43,598 nucleotides of DNA from the IMG/VR virus record IMGVR_UViG_3300005253_000059, positions 1 through 43,598 of that record. One strand, given 5' to 3'. The notes beneath the pieces are model-generated. The model did no database searches. It was not told where the DNA came from and worked only from the letters and a program-made list of their open reading frames with translations. A program made the position numbers and the translations under genes. This DNA comes from a virus. Each line of letters starts with the position of its first letter. The first letter of the stretch is position 1. Positions 1-8,419 of the stretch are shown here, in pieces.

Positions 1-121
1 AGACAAGCTAAGAGGGCTTAGCTCGTATTGGTCGTTTAAGCGCGTAGGAATAGCAAACGCCTGTGCTGCGTCAGTCATGGGGAATGCACCTTTCTATAGA
101 AGGTTTATCGTACTGGCGGTG
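1..121. repeat. Terminal direct repeat, left copy
   Basis: These 121 bases are identical to 43478-43598. An exact direct repeat at both ends of an assembled contig usually means a circular or circularly permuted molecule. A length of 121 is also a common assembler k-mer size, so this is more likely an assembly overlap than a biological terminal repeat. It contains the end of the tail tube gene (stop at 105) and a second copy of the first 26 codons of the tail assembly chaperone (minus strand, ATG at 78, cut off by the window edge). Confidence 0.95.
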
Positions 122-488
122 TGATTGCGCCGTTTCCATCAAACGAGATTGTGCCTTGTACGGGGTCACCGTCTTCGATAGGGGCACGTACAGCAATTTC
201 ACTGATGATGGCAGGCACAGTCCAGAAGTCAGTTGCATCTTCAAACAGTTTGAAAGTGCCTGTGTCACCAATCGCCAAGATGTCTTCAAACGGATCATCA
301 GGTTCAATGTAAAACTCAAGTGTACCGTTTGAATCTTCAACACTCTCAAGACGCTGCTTAGCGCAGTTGGTTGAGGATGAGGAAAAGACTTTAGAGTCTT
401 GGATTTGACTGAATGACCACTCTCTGATTTGAGGTATCTCAATATCATTCCAGAGCACCTTACCATTACATGCGCTTCTCACAGCCAT
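105..488 (-). CDS. Putative major tail tube protein
   Basis: A 127-residue protein, probably the subunit that stacks into the tail tube. It starts with MAVRSACNGKV and ends with a GTISFDGNGAITPP-like strand of the kind seen at the end of many phage tail tube proteins; its length and beta-rich, acidic composition fit. ATG 488 has a GGAG box about ten bases upstream. On the circle it lies directly before the tail assembly chaperone (43555) and tape measure (42881), the usual place for the tail tube gene. The assignment rests on position and general sequence character, not on a diagnostic motif. Confidence 0.6.
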   Translation of the reverse strand: MAVRSACNGKVLWNDIEIPQIREWSFSQIQDSKVFSSSSTNCAKQRLESVEDSNGTLEFYIEPDDPFEDILAIGDTGTFKLFEDATDFWTVPAIISEIAVRAPIEDGDPVQGTISFDGNGAITPPVR

Positions 489-550
489 GATTCAATCACT
501 CCAATGATCCAGCGCCGGATAAAAGGAATGCGATCAAATCAGATCAGGTC

Positions 551-1051
551 TTATACCTCACCAACTAGGGTCAACTCGTAAATAGCAGCAGCGGCTGTGA
601 CGGCTTCATGCTCAATACGTAGCAAGTCACCAGTGCCTGTTGTCACAGCATAGCCATCAAGGGGGTCTTCAATGATGATCAAGCCACCGCGCTTAAGTCT
701 GAGCTTATCAGCAACCGCACCAATTGGTGTATTAAAACCGTTGGCTGCTGCACCGAAAATCAGGAAGTCATCAACCAAGGATTGGTTAACAAGGCGCATG
801 GCCTTAATTTTTGTAAAGGTAATTGTGTCGCCAAAGGCATCAACTAGTGATCCGGCCAAATCCAATTCTTCATTGGCACCGGAAGCCAGTGATCGCTGGT
901 CGTGAAAAGATTGATTGGCTTTGCTGGCACCTGTACCGTTAGCCAATGAAGTAGTGCGGCTCAGGTTGATTGGATCAGTCGCGGTACGATCATCTAAGGC
1001 TTTCGTACCTGTGGCCTGAAAGGTTGTCTTGATCTTAGTCGTTAGTTGCAT
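551..1051 (-). CDS. Structural protein of unknown role, tail region
   Basis: A 166-residue protein that starts MQLTTKIKTTFQATGTKAL and contains DLAGSLVDAFGDTITF near residue 65-80. This layout (beta-rich, FHDQRSLA and LDLAGSL segments) is one I associate with conserved virion proteins of siphoviruses, but I cannot give a defined function. TGGAG lies eight bases before ATG 1051. It sits between the tail completion genes and the tail tube gene, which suggests a minor tail or tail-sheath-like surface role. The GAANGFNTP segment and the alanine-rich C-terminus show nothing catalytic. Confidence 0.5.
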   Translation of the reverse strand: MQLTTKIKTTFQATGTKALDDRTATDPINLSRTTSLANGTGASKANQSFHDQRSLASGANEELDLAGSLVDAFGDTITFTKIKAMRLVNQSLVDDFLIFGAAANGFNTPIGAVADKLRLKRGGLIIIEDPLDGYAVTTGTGDLLRIEHEAVTAAAAIYELTLVGEV

Positions 1052-1092
1052 GGTCGCTTACTCCAGCGGTGTGCCAGCGCCTTGGGAAGCGA

Positions 1093-1593
1093 TCATAGTA
1101 ATGCAGTGCGATCAATCCTCATCTTGACTATCACTGACAGAAGTGAAGACCAACCCTCAAGGCCCTTCAAAACCTCTGCCAAGTTTTCATCATCAGTATA
1201 ATTGGTAAGTTGGATTCTTTCAACTAGCTCTGGTATGCCTAGCTGGCAACCTACCCTGGAGAAAGCCCTTATGATGGCAAAGAACAAAGGAAAGTAGTTG
1301 ATATCCAACCTGGCTGTAGCACTAGCTGTGATAATCTCAAAGTTTTGCTGGATCACTACACCTGTGCTGGTGTTGGGTAAATCCACCAAGCCACCAGCAG
1401 GTATGACATCAATCTCAGATAAGTCGCCGTCTAACTTATCCTCTTTTGGTCGTCTAAAATCCAAGCCGTCCACTTGTTCACTAGCGCGCTTAATAAAATT
1501 CCCTGGGCGCACTACGTCAACTACATCTGGATCATTGAACAAGACTTCAATAATCTTTAGGTAAACTTCTGTGAATGGATCAGTGTTGGCCAA
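1093..1593 (-). CDS. Putative tail terminator/completion protein
   Basis: A 166-residue protein encoded directly after the gpG-like protein. The start is probably TTG 1593, placed immediately after the stop of the upstream gene (TGA-TTG) with AGAGGT nine bases before it. The sequence is mixed alpha/beta with no catalytic motif. In many phages with a gpG or gp10-type completion protein the next gene encodes the tail terminator that caps the tube, so that role is inferred from gene order only. Confidence 0.45.
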   Translation of the reverse strand: MANTDPFTEVYLKIIEVLFNDPDVVDVVRPGNFIKRASEQVDGLDFRRPKEDKLDGDLSEIDVIPAGGLVDLPNTSTGVVIQQNFEIITASATARLDINYFPLFFAIIRAFSRVGCQLGIPELVERIQLTNYTDDENLAEVLKGLEGWSSLLSVIVKMRIDRTALL

Positions 1594-2094
1594 TCAACTT
1601 CTACCTCTAGCCGTGTTTTCTATAGCGCGTTGTGCTGCCTTGATAAATTGCTTAATGATCGGACCACCTGGCTCTGGGCCAACCATCAACTCCCTGGCAG
1701 GTACACCCTTACCTGTGTGATGAACATCAGCAAGCTCAGCAATACTTAACCCAGAAGGTGGGTGATTGCCTGCACCTACCATACCTACAATAATACCGTC
1801 TCTGGTGCGTTGAAACTTATTACCAGATGCGCCTGGTGTTAGTGCATTAAACAGAAAGCCTAAGTCAATCAAGATTGATGTTGATCCTTTAGCCTCTATC
1901 GTTGACGCAGTCAAAGGTTCCCAATTACCACCGCCCCGGCTAAAGTTTCTAAAGCGACGGCGCATAGCAGCCATGTAAATAATACCCCACTGCTTGTACA
2001 TCTTGTCAAGCTGTTTGCGCTTACCGCGCAACTCTTTAAGCAACCGCTTAAGGGGTTTGTCATTGAGCTTAAATCGGGCTGTTGCGTCGGCCAC
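1594..2094 (-). CDS. Virion morphogenesis protein (Mu gpG / P2 gpS-like)
   Basis: A 166-residue protein with the hallmark layout of the phage virion morphogenesis family: a basic N-terminal helix (residues 13-35), then WEPLTASTIEAKGS, ILIDLGFLFNAL, and the pattern HHTGKGVPARELM near residue 128-140. The family acts at the head-tail joint during tail completion. The start is GTG 2094 right after the stop of the previous gene, with AGGAAGG about ten bases upstream. The following gene (1593) is a likely tail terminator. Confidence 0.75.
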   Translation of the reverse strand: MADATARFKLNDKPLKRLLKELRGKRKQLDKMYKQWGIIYMAAMRRRFRNFSRGGGNWEPLTASTIEAKGSTSILIDLGFLFNALTPGASGNKFQRTRDGIIVGMVGAGNHPPSGLSIAELADVHHTGKGVPARELMVGPEPGGPIIKQFIKAAQRAIENTARGRS

Positions 2095-2343
2095 CTATAT
2101 GGTACCTTCCTCAGTCAACTCAGTGATAGCCTGGTCACGTGCATTGCGAGCCACGCGAGCTTTGATCTTTTTTTCTCGCTCATCCTCAAGCCGTTGAGCA
2201 ACACCACGGACCTCGTTTGCATTCCATTCAGCAACGACAGCATCTTTTTCGACATCGGTTAATTCGACATCACGGTTCTTTATTCGACGTGGCCCAACGT
2301 CTGAGCGATCATGGACCAGTATGCCACTTACGATCTTAGACAT
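2095..2343 (-). CDS. Small helical protein next to fibre genes
   Basis: An 82-residue protein with a short N-terminal beta segment (SKIVSGILVHDRSDVGPRR) followed by a long charged helix rich in E, K and R (residues 28-75). I do not recognise a family. It begins one base after the end of the fibre-like gene and stops just before the gpG-like gene, so it is translated with the structural operon. A tail-fibre chaperone or a small connector protein is possible from its position only. Confidence 0.55.
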   Translation of the reverse strand: MSKIVSGILVHDRSDVGPRRIKNRDVELTDVEKDAVVAEWNANEVRGVAQRLEDEREKKIKARVARNARDQAITELTEEGTI

Positions 2344-2344
2344 C

Positions 2345-3202
2345 TTAATTCATTCCGTAAAGTTTGAAAACACCAGAAATATTGCCCGCTGATTGCAATA
2401 TTCGTACACCAGTGATCGCAATCGCAGTCTTAAATTGTCCACCACCAGAGACACTTTCACCGTTACCCGCAGCCTTTTCATACGTTCCAATCCAAGTAAA
2501 CTGTTTGTATTCTACTGCGTCATCAACTTCACCAAAGAAAATACGAAATTGTCCTACATCGGCGAGTTGATTGGAGACCTGAGTCAGGTTTAACTGTATT
2601 CTTGTATTTCCGCCAGAGCCTTCGGCTATATTGGCCCCAGCTTGAGTTGCACCTGATGCCGTATGTTGATAATCACTTGCATCGGCTTCCCAAGTTGATC
2701 CCCCTGTTTGCACACGAAGCCAAATATCCGAAAAGTTATTGACCCATGTCATCTTCTGTATAACAAGAAGGAAGTTTTTGTAGGTTGTCAAGTCAGTAAA
2801 ATCTACGGACGAAACCCCGACCGCAGTTTGTGTCTCAATTAAAACGAGATCACCACCACCACCGCCACCAACTGCTGACCATGCCGCATTGAGATATTGC
2901 TCCAATTGGTTTGTAGTTGTATTACACCACAACGCACCCTCAAAGGGGGTAGTCTCGTCCCGTTGAGTTGTTGTACCAATTGGCACCCCTAAAGGATAAA
3001 TAATCGTTGCAGGCTGAGCTACCTCAGTCCAATCGGGATCGACCCAACGGTGCATATTGGTTTCATCTGCATCACCCCGAGTCTTTGCGGGAGCAGGCAC
3101 ATCAGCGCGCAGTGTTTCACCTGCACCGGCGACCATTGGCCCTGTGCTTGCTGCTAACAAGTCACCAGTTGCCGTTTCGTATAGACCATTCTGGACAGCC
3201 AT
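2345..3202 (-). CDS. Fibre or receptor-binding-like structural protein
   Basis: A 285-residue protein. Residues 1-110 resemble phage fibre attachment regions (a LWCNTTTNQLEQY segment like those in tail-fibre headers), then comes a run of glycines at about 113-118 that looks like a flexible hinge. The C-terminal beta-rich domain ends GVFKLYGMN, an ending typical of many phage tail or fibre tip proteins. ATG 3202 has AAGGGGAA just upstream. It follows the 520-residue fibre-like gene. It could instead be a head-surface fibre, because it lies between head and tail genes. Confidence 0.6.
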   Translation of the reverse strand: MAVQNGLYETATGDLLAASTGPMVAGAGETLRADVPAPAKTRGDADETNMHRWVDPDWTEVAQPATIIYPLGVPIGTTTQRDETTPFEGALWCNTTTNQLEQYLNAAWSAVGGGGGGDLVLIETQTAVGVSSVDFTDLTTYKNFLLVIQKMTWVNNFSDIWLRVQTGGSTWEADASDYQHTASGATQAGANIAEGSGGNTRIQLNLTQVSNQLADVGQFRIFFGEVDDAVEYKQFTWIGTYEKAAGNGESVSGGGQFKTAIAITGVRILQSAGNISGVFKLYGMN

Positions 3203-3210
3203 GATTCCCC

Positions 3211-4773
3211 TTAAAGCACCAAATAGTATCCCAAATCAAACAGGTCAAGATCGACGTTGCTGTTACTCACACCATACACCACTTCCTGCGATGCGTTGAC
3301 CAGGATGTCAAATGGAATGCCGCCCAAATCGAATCCGCCCGCGTCCTTGTTCATCCCGAATCGCCTCGGCTGATCGCCTTGGGCAAGGGTCGAATCACCG
3401 TGGGCAATAGCCCAGTTGCGGTCATCGCTCGTATTGAGGGCCAGCCCATTCATCAGGGCCTTCTGGGCCGTGGGAGGCACAAGGGTATTGAGGGCCACGG
3501 TCGTCATAGCAGTTGCGCTGCCATTGTTCAAAACACGAAGATTTACCCGCGTGACATTCTGATATTCGATGATCCTTTCACGATCCGCCCCGACCATGAT
3601 GAATTCGAGGATGTTACTCGACGAATTGTTGCGGACCCAACCGACATGACGGAAGCGGGTATAGGTCGCAGGCAACGTGGGAGCCGTCGCTGAAAGCGAG
3701 AGCAACGAAGCCACAACCGGTACATCGCCGTCGATAATGTGGACGGCATACCATGTGTCGGCCGCTTCGGCTCCTGTATCAAGCCGATTTGCAGCACCAC
3801 TGAGGGCAAGATTGGCTGTGAGTACCCCCCCAGTAACGATGTCAAAGGCGTCCGTCGAATCGCGGCACTCGCCCACGCTGATGTCAACCGTCGATACGGT
3901 ATTGAACGCCAATTCCAAACCGTTGATGTGCTGAGGCGGAAAGCCCAGCATTGCCTTGACTTCAGCAACAGTCAGGTTTTGTGGGTTTGCTGTGGCGGCA
4001 TCATCGTTGCCTTTGATCGTCCTCGTGGGCATTTCAGCAAGTTTGGCATCGGTCACGTTGTCATCTGTAATATCAGCCGTAACAATGATGTCTTTACCGG
4101 CCAGCAGACCAGTGAATTTACGCCAGATCGCAGCGCCAATAGACACGTCAACAGCAGCATGGCCGTCATCAGGGAAAGGAGTAACATCATAAATATGATC
4201 ACCCAAAACCCAACCAGCAGCAGAGTCTTGCGTAGCACCAGGAGGGCCGACTTTTGTGAAAACAAGATCACCGACTGAATCAAGGTCAAGCAAAGTGGCA
4301 AGACTCGCTGGCTGTGGGTCAGCCAACTCACCAGACAAACCATCGACGTTGATTTCATCAGCGCCGCCGTTTTCGTGTGAAGTTGCATGTGTTGGCAGCG
4401 CCGTCAACTCTGAGAAAGTTAAAGACGTAACCCCCAAGGTTATGGGGTCTGGTGTAGTGAGGATGTAGATATTGCCAGCTAAGGTACTTCCACTATCACC
4501 CACAGCAAAAGCTAAGCCGTTGGTAACCTTGGCATCAGTGTCAGCATCTGCTGCGCGTACCCATGCTCCAACCGCTGAAACATAGATGCTGTTTTCGGTT
4601 GGATCAGTTTGACCAGTGACGCCTACTCTGGAAACAGAAGTAAGCAACCCATTGAGAGTCTGTTCGCCAGTCAAAGCGATATTGGCCGTGGAGACGGTTT
4701 CAACCGCTTCCTTCCAGTCAAGCACCTGGACTGCTCCAGTGCCGCCTGGGCCTATGAATCCGCCACCACTCAT
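3211..4773 (-). CDS. Long fibre-like protein with mosaic domains
   Basis: A 520-residue protein built from modules common in phage fibres: an N-terminal beta region with ENSIYVSAVGAWVRAADADTDA (about 61-82), a HATSHENGGADEINVDG element (about 128-144), and TRTIKGNDDAATANPQNLT before a short helix (about 250-270), followed by a C-terminal domain beginning INGLELAFN. GTAAAGGAAAG precedes ATG 4773. The C-terminal half (about 3211-3960) is visibly richer in G+C than its neighbours, with lines at 55-63 percent, as expected if this domain was acquired separately. It probably forms a virion fibre or tip that contacts the host surface. Confidence 0.65.
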   Translation of the reverse strand: MSGGGFIGPGGTGAVQVLDWKEAVETVSTANIALTGEQTLNGLLTSVSRVGVTGQTDPTENSIYVSAVGAWVRAADADTDAKVTNGLAFAVGDSGSTLAGNIYILTTPDPITLGVTSLTFSELTALPTHATSHENGGADEINVDGLSGELADPQPASLATLLDLDSVGDLVFTKVGPPGATQDSAAGWVLGDHIYDVTPFPDDGHAAVDVSIGAAIWRKFTGLLAGKDIIVTADITDDNVTDAKLAEMPTRTIKGNDDAATANPQNLTVAEVKAMLGFPPQHINGLELAFNTVSTVDISVGECRDSTDAFDIVTGGVLTANLALSGAANRLDTGAEAADTWYAVHIIDGDVPVVASLLSLSATAPTLPATYTRFRHVGWVRNNSSSNILEFIMVGADRERIIEYQNVTRVNLRVLNNGSATAMTTVALNTLVPPTAQKALMNGLALNTSDDRNWAIAHGDSTLAQGDQPRRFGMNKDAGGFDLGGIPFDILVNASQEVVYGVSNSNVDLDLFDLGYYLVL

Positions 4774-4786
4774 CTAAAACTTTCCT

Positions 4787-5068
4787 TTACCAAGCAAACC
4801 CAAAAACACCAGCCATGTTTGGGCCACCAGCAGGCCGTTTAATATTCACAACCTGATTATCAATCTGGATATCACCACCATCAAAAAACTCAAACGATCC
4901 TGCTGCTACGCGAATAAACGGCCCACCAGCGCCTATCTGAAAAAAGCCGGGGTTAGCGCCTTCATTGAGCACCATGATATGACGAAAGATCACATCTGGT
5001 ATAGCAGCTAATAGCGCCACAACAGTATCATCAGTTGTTGCTTTGGCTGTCTCACCACTGCTGATCAT
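4787..5068 (-). CDS. Small fibre-associated structural protein
   Basis: A 93-residue beta-rich protein with no predicted membrane segment or catalytic motif, ending GPNMAGVFGFAW. ATG 5068 overlaps the stop of the upstream gene (ATGA), and the AAAGG of the lysine-rich end of that gene can serve as its ribosome binding site. It lies between the connector genes and the fibre-like genes, so a head-fibre or decoration role is possible. No family was recognised. Confidence 0.5.
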   Translation of the reverse strand: MISSGETAKATTDDTVVALLAAIPDVIFRHIMVLNEGANPGFFQIGAGGPFIRVAAGSFEFFDGGDIQIDNQVVNIKRPAGGPNMAGVFGFAW

Positions 5069-5391
5069 TTCTTCTTACCTTTCTTCTTGCCCTTGGCTTT
5101 CTTCTTAGGCTTAGGGCCGTCAACTTTATCTGGGTCAAAAGGATCATTAGCAATTTCGTCAAGATCATCGCTTGTGTCTTCTGGCTCAGGATCAAGTAGG
5201 TCAAAATAGACCTTCACTTTGTTGAGAGTAACTTTGCTGATTGGTGAGCCAATAGCCCCAAGCATCCCCACAATCTCAATGGGTGAGGCATCATCGCCTA
5301 AGTCTTCAATCAAGTTAGCAATGATGTCAAGCTTGTTTGCTCCAGTACCAGAGCTTTTCAGGTAGTCCACAAGGCCAGCGTTGGAAGGCAT
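5065..5391 (-). CDS. Protein with acidic middle and poly-lysine tail
   Basis: A 108-residue protein. Residues 1-65 look folded (DYLKSSGTGANKLDIIANLIE), residues 68-90 are acidic, and the last 15 or so residues are almost all lysine with a few glycines. The lysine tail could bind DNA or an acidic partner. AAAGGATTAAAGC precedes ATG 5391. It follows the gp36-like connector gene. I do not recognise a family. Confidence 0.55.
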   Translation of the reverse strand: MPSNAGLVDYLKSSGTGANKLDIIANLIEDLGDDASPIEIVGMLGAIGSPISKVTLNKVKVYFDLLDPEPEDTSDDLDEIANDPFDPDKVDGPKPKKKAKGKKKGKKK

Positions 5392-5403
5392 GCTTTAATC
5401 CTT

Positions 5404-5835
5404 TCATGTAACAAAGACAGGGGCTGTTGGGTGATCATCCTCTACAAACGCAGCATTCAACCGACGCAGTTGGCCGGATAAATAGTCTTTCATTTCAGCG
5501 CGGACACGTGCCACGTCATCTTTAAGAAAGTTTGTCCTAGGTTCCTTAGGGTTATTTTGGCTGTTGACCTTTCTGAATTTGAACAGCCACCACACAGCAA
5601 GTACAACATTCCATTCCTTCACAGTCTCTTGAGCATCAGTGTCGCTAAATGAAAACGGAATGGCATAGATGCCCCTTCTGAATTGGTTGTTAATCTCTGA
5701 TTCACCGCGCCGGACAGCAACATCAACTGTGGCAGTGTCAATAGAAGTAGACTGATTGTCACGGTTAGACCAATCACGAATGTTGATCGTACCGTAAGCA
5801 TCAGTTAAGTCTTTCTCTACTGCGTACTGTCCCAT
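5404..5835 (-). CDS. Head-tail connector protein (Mu gp36/DUF1320-like)
   Basis: A 143-residue protein of the length and helical pattern of the Mu gp36 family, which joins the head to the tail. The N-terminus is MGQYAVEKDLTDAYGTINIRDW, followed by an AVRRGESEINNQFRRGI helix and a long C-terminal helical section. No strong ribosome binding site precedes ATG 5835. It is the first gene after the capsid terminator, so it may depend on read-through or on a promoter I could not identify. Confidence 0.55.
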   Translation of the reverse strand: MGQYAVEKDLTDAYGTINIRDWSNRDNQSTSIDTATVDVAVRRGESEINNQFRRGIYAIPFSFSDTDAQETVKEWNVVLAVWWLFKFRKVNSQNNPKEPRTNFLKDDVARVRAEMKDYLSGQLRRLNAAFVEDDHPTAPVFVT

Positions 5836-5850
5836 AGCATCATCTTACTC

Positions 5851-5880
5851 AAAAAACAACCCCAGCACACGGCTGGGGCT
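5851..5880 (-). terminator. Rho-independent terminator after the capsid gene
   Basis: CCCCAGC (5860-5866) and GCTGGGG (5872-5878) form a stem with a five-base loop; further pairs (CAAC/GTTG) extend it. Read on the minus strand the stem is followed by TTGTTTTTT. It separates the capsid transcript from the connector and tail genes and probably lowers their expression relative to the capsid. Confidence 0.85.
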
Positions 5881-5924
5881 GTTGCATTCCCAAACAGCCG
5901 AAACTGTCCGGCGCTGGCCAATTT

Positions 5925-7040
5925 TTATGGTGTCACATCAGCGATAAGGATTGCCGCCCCATTCATCAAAGTGGCTAGTACCGTATCACCTACAAATTGC
6001 TCGATACTCGGTGGTGAGGTTTCAACCTTGGCAAACGAGAAAGCACCGTTGACAATATCAAACTGTGCTAACGCATCCATCGCATCGGCAAAGATCATGC
6101 CCACATTTCTGGGAATAGGGTAACTGCCTTCAATCCACTCAAGCCACTCAGTAGAAGGCTCAGGTGCAAAGACCACCGTATCCGGTCCCCAAAATTCTGT
6201 AGTGCTGCCGTCTGTTTGCTCAAAGAACGCTTGATCCATCGGCCACCATTGGAAGCCGAGAAAGCCCATAGGAATTTCACCAGTACTAGAAAACGCCAGC
6301 TTATCGCGCAGGACATCAGACCTGTTAACCAATTCCTTGGTTTGGTTGTTGTCCAGAATGTGGCTGGGTACATTCTCGCCGTACAGCGCATGCACCAAAG
6401 GCATGCCCACCAACTGGCGGTATTCTTTTCTGATCTGGCGCAGTTGAGTGATGATCTTGGTTGAAGCAGTTGCCCATGATGCACTGATGATGGCGCCATT
6501 ACCCAGGATGTCCAACTGGTTCTGGTTTCCTGCAGGCACTGAAAAGTCAATGTCAACACCACCAGTTGCGGCCTGGTCAGTCAGCGCTAGATCACCGTCT
6601 GCGCTGTAACTGATCTTACCTCTAGTGAGCAAGCTGTACAGTTGGCCCATACGGCCATTCTGAAAACGCCTACCATGTTCCAACGTCTGCCTGGCCACAG
6701 TCTCAGCGCCAAGGCGCTGGCGAGTTTCATTGCCCTCTGCCAACAAGTTTTGAAGCACTACCGGATTGTGTTCGATAGTCTCAAAAAAGTGAGGTAAGAT
6801 AACAGGCGTATCTTGAATACCTTGCTTGTTTACGCGCCTGGGCTTATCACCGTAGTTAACGCGCTTGGCAACTTGCCGCGTCGATTGAATCTTGCGGTAG
6901 CTGGCTGTGTTGCCTTCAATGTTCCTGGTGTCTCTGGTGAAAGACGGCGGCAGCAGGTCTTTAGGCACACCACCTACCACAGTGCTGATCACGCGCGTTA
7001 GTTGCTTAGCAGCTAATACCTGTTGCAGCGTAGTTGTCAT
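5925..7040 (-). CDS. Major capsid protein (lambda gpE-like family)
   Basis: A 371-residue protein that forms the head shell. It shows the pattern of the phage capsid E family: an N-terminal region with VPKDLLPPSF, then KRVNYGDKPRRVNKQG and a central RQTLEHGRRFQNGRMGQLYSLL helix that leads to a beta-rich core with EFWGPDTVVFAPEPSTEWLEW. It follows the protease/scaffold and decoration protein genes, as in lambda-like and Mu-like head operons. ATG 7040 has GAGGAA eight bases upstream; this site lies inside a long inverted repeat (see 7044-7109). A terminator follows the gene. Confidence 0.85.
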   Translation of the reverse strand: MTTTLQQVLAAKQLTRVISTVVGGVPKDLLPPSFTRDTRNIEGNTASYRKIQSTRQVAKRVNYGDKPRRVNKQGIQDTPVILPHFFETIEHNPVVLQNLLAEGNETRQRLGAETVARQTLEHGRRFQNGRMGQLYSLLTRGKISYSADGDLALTDQAATGGVDIDFSVPAGNQNQLDILGNGAIISASWATASTKIITQLRQIRKEYRQLVGMPLVHALYGENVPSHILDNNQTKELVNRSDVLRDKLAFSSTGEIPMGFLGFQWWPMDQAFFEQTDGSTTEFWGPDTVVFAPEPSTEWLEWIEGSYPIPRNVGMIFADAMDALAQFDIVNGAFSFAKVETSPPSIEQFVGDTVLATLMNGAAILIADVTP

Positions 7041-7043
7041 TTT

Positions 7044-7109
7044 AGCAATTCCTCAGCTTGTGTTGAGCCATCATGCCAGCGTCAGACAAGTAGGCTGCTG
7101 AGAATTGCT
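7044..7109 (-). promoter_or_regulatory. Hairpin that can hide the capsid ribosome binding site
   Basis: In minus-strand RNA, AGCAATTCTCAGC (7109-7097) can pair with GCTGAGGAATTGCT (7057-7044), giving 13 base pairs with one bulged G and a 39-base loop. The second arm contains the GAGGAA ribosome binding site (7049-7054) of the capsid gene. The first arm begins just after the stop of the decoration protein gene, so translation of that gene could affect folding. It might instead be a processing or stability element. Confidence 0.65.
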
Positions 7110-7117
7110 ATCAGTTA

Positions 7118-7822
7118 TTACTCAAAAAAGTGATCGAACAGGAAGTTTCCTTGTCCATTGACGTTGAGTGAGTCGATAAGGTACTGCTGCAGGCCACTAT
7201 CAGATGGCCAACCAAGAATCTGAGTTGAGTCAATCTGACCAGCGATCAAAGGCAGAGTAAACTCAACATCAGTGGCTACCCTGTCACGGTCAGTGACCTT
7301 GAGAAAGATATTATCATCCACCAAGGCGACAGGTACACCACTGCCATCATCAGGTACGATGAATGATCCAGCGATAAAGGCAAGAGTAGTTGCGTCAACT
7401 GTAATGATGCCTGTACCAGTATCAATGGCAGTAAACGTCACAGATTCTGTAGCAGGTACACCAGATGCTGCAGGTGGGCCAACAAGATCGAAAGTACCAG
7501 ACGTGCCAATACGCCTTACGATTTCCAGAGCAGTGGCAACCGATACTTCCAATGCAACTGATGTGGCAATCTCAGCATTAAGGATTGGGCCAAGAATGCT
7601 GGTAGCATATTTCTTGGTTGCGGTTACCTTGCCCATCAAAGTACCTGGGCGCAGTACATCAGTATCACTGCCGTTAAGCGGATCGCGCGACAGAGTACCA
7701 TCAACAACCTTACCGGCGATAATGTACGCGCGGTTTTCAGGGGTAATCCTGATAGTGCGATCTTGAAAATCGCGCTCTTGGCCTGTCTTAACCCCTGGTA
7801 GTCCTACGATCTGTTCAGTCAT
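7118..7822 (-). CDS. Head decoration protein
   Basis: A 234-residue protein encoded between the protease and the major capsid gene, the lambda gpD position. It contains LRPGTLMGKVTATKKYATSI (about 57-76), close to the RPGTVMG pattern of phage head decoration proteins, and a beta-rich C-terminus. GGAG lies nine bases before ATG 7822. It probably binds the outside of the shell and stabilises it. It is longer than lambda gpD (110 residues). Confidence 0.65.
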   Translation of the reverse strand: MTEQIVGLPGVKTGQERDFQDRTIRITPENRAYIIAGKVVDGTLSRDPLNGSDTDVLRPGTLMGKVTATKKYATSILGPILNAEIATSVALEVSVATALEIVRRIGTSGTFDLVGPPAASGVPATESVTFTAIDTGTGIITVDATTLAFIAGSFIVPDDGSGVPVALVDDNIFLKVTDRDRVATDVEFTLPLIAGQIDSTQILGWPSDSGLQQYLIDSLNVNGQGNFLFDHFFE

Positions 7823-7864
7823 CTTTGATCACTCCGCTTTTGCAGTGTGCGGTTTGTCAGTCAA

Positions 7865-8419
7865 TTACTTACTGTCGCCAGCGCCGACCGTTGTGGGCAT
7901 CATGTCATCAAGAATGCTTTGCTGAGTTTTAGTCGGCTTGTCATCTTCCTCATCATCAGGAACAATGCGCGATAACTCCAAGTGCTGTGAACCTGTGAGT
8001 ACTTTCTTGGCAAGCTCCACAGGATTGTTTTCAGCCAGCGCTTCACAGACAACATTCAGCATGCTTTTATCTGACCCAGAAATCTTACGTGACATCGCAA
8101 AGCCGTTGCGATTACCAGCGGGGCCAATCAAAGCAGCAGCAAGTTTTTCCTTGACAGCCGGTGTGATGCGACCCTGATCGACCAAACTGTCAAGGCGCTG
8201 AGTGCCAGCCTCAACAAGATTATCTTCTACATCTGGGTCAAGCTTAAGCTTGGGCTCAGGCGCTGGCTTGTCTTTTTTCAGGTCTGCAATTTCAGTGTCT
8301 TTGGCGGTGAGCTTTTCAGCATCATCTTCAAGACGCTGGCCTAACTGATCGAGTACGTTGTCTTCGGTCAGCTTGTCGTCATCAAGCAACTCTTGCAATG
8401 CCGTCAATTCAATATCCAT
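7865..8419 (-). CDS. Possible separate scaffold from an internal start
   Basis: In-frame ATG 8419 (MDIELTALQELLDDD) would give a 184-residue acidic scaffold made of the C-terminal part of the protease gene, as lambda Nu3 is made from inside gene C and the Mu scaffold from inside gene I. GGAG lies nine bases before the ATG. The site sits in a short perfect inverted repeat (TTTGGA-GCTA-TCCAAA, 8420-8435) that could limit access. Whether it is used is unknown. Confidence 0.4.
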   Translation of the reverse strand: MDIELTALQELLDDDKLTEDNVLDQLGQRLEDDAEKLTAKDTEIADLKKDKPAPEPKLKLDPDVEDNLVEAGTQRLDSLVDQGRITPAVKEKLAAALIGPAGNRNGFAMSRKISGSDKSMLNVVCEALAENNPVELAKKVLTGSQHLELSRIVPDDEEDDKPTKTQQSILDDMMPTTVGAGDSK

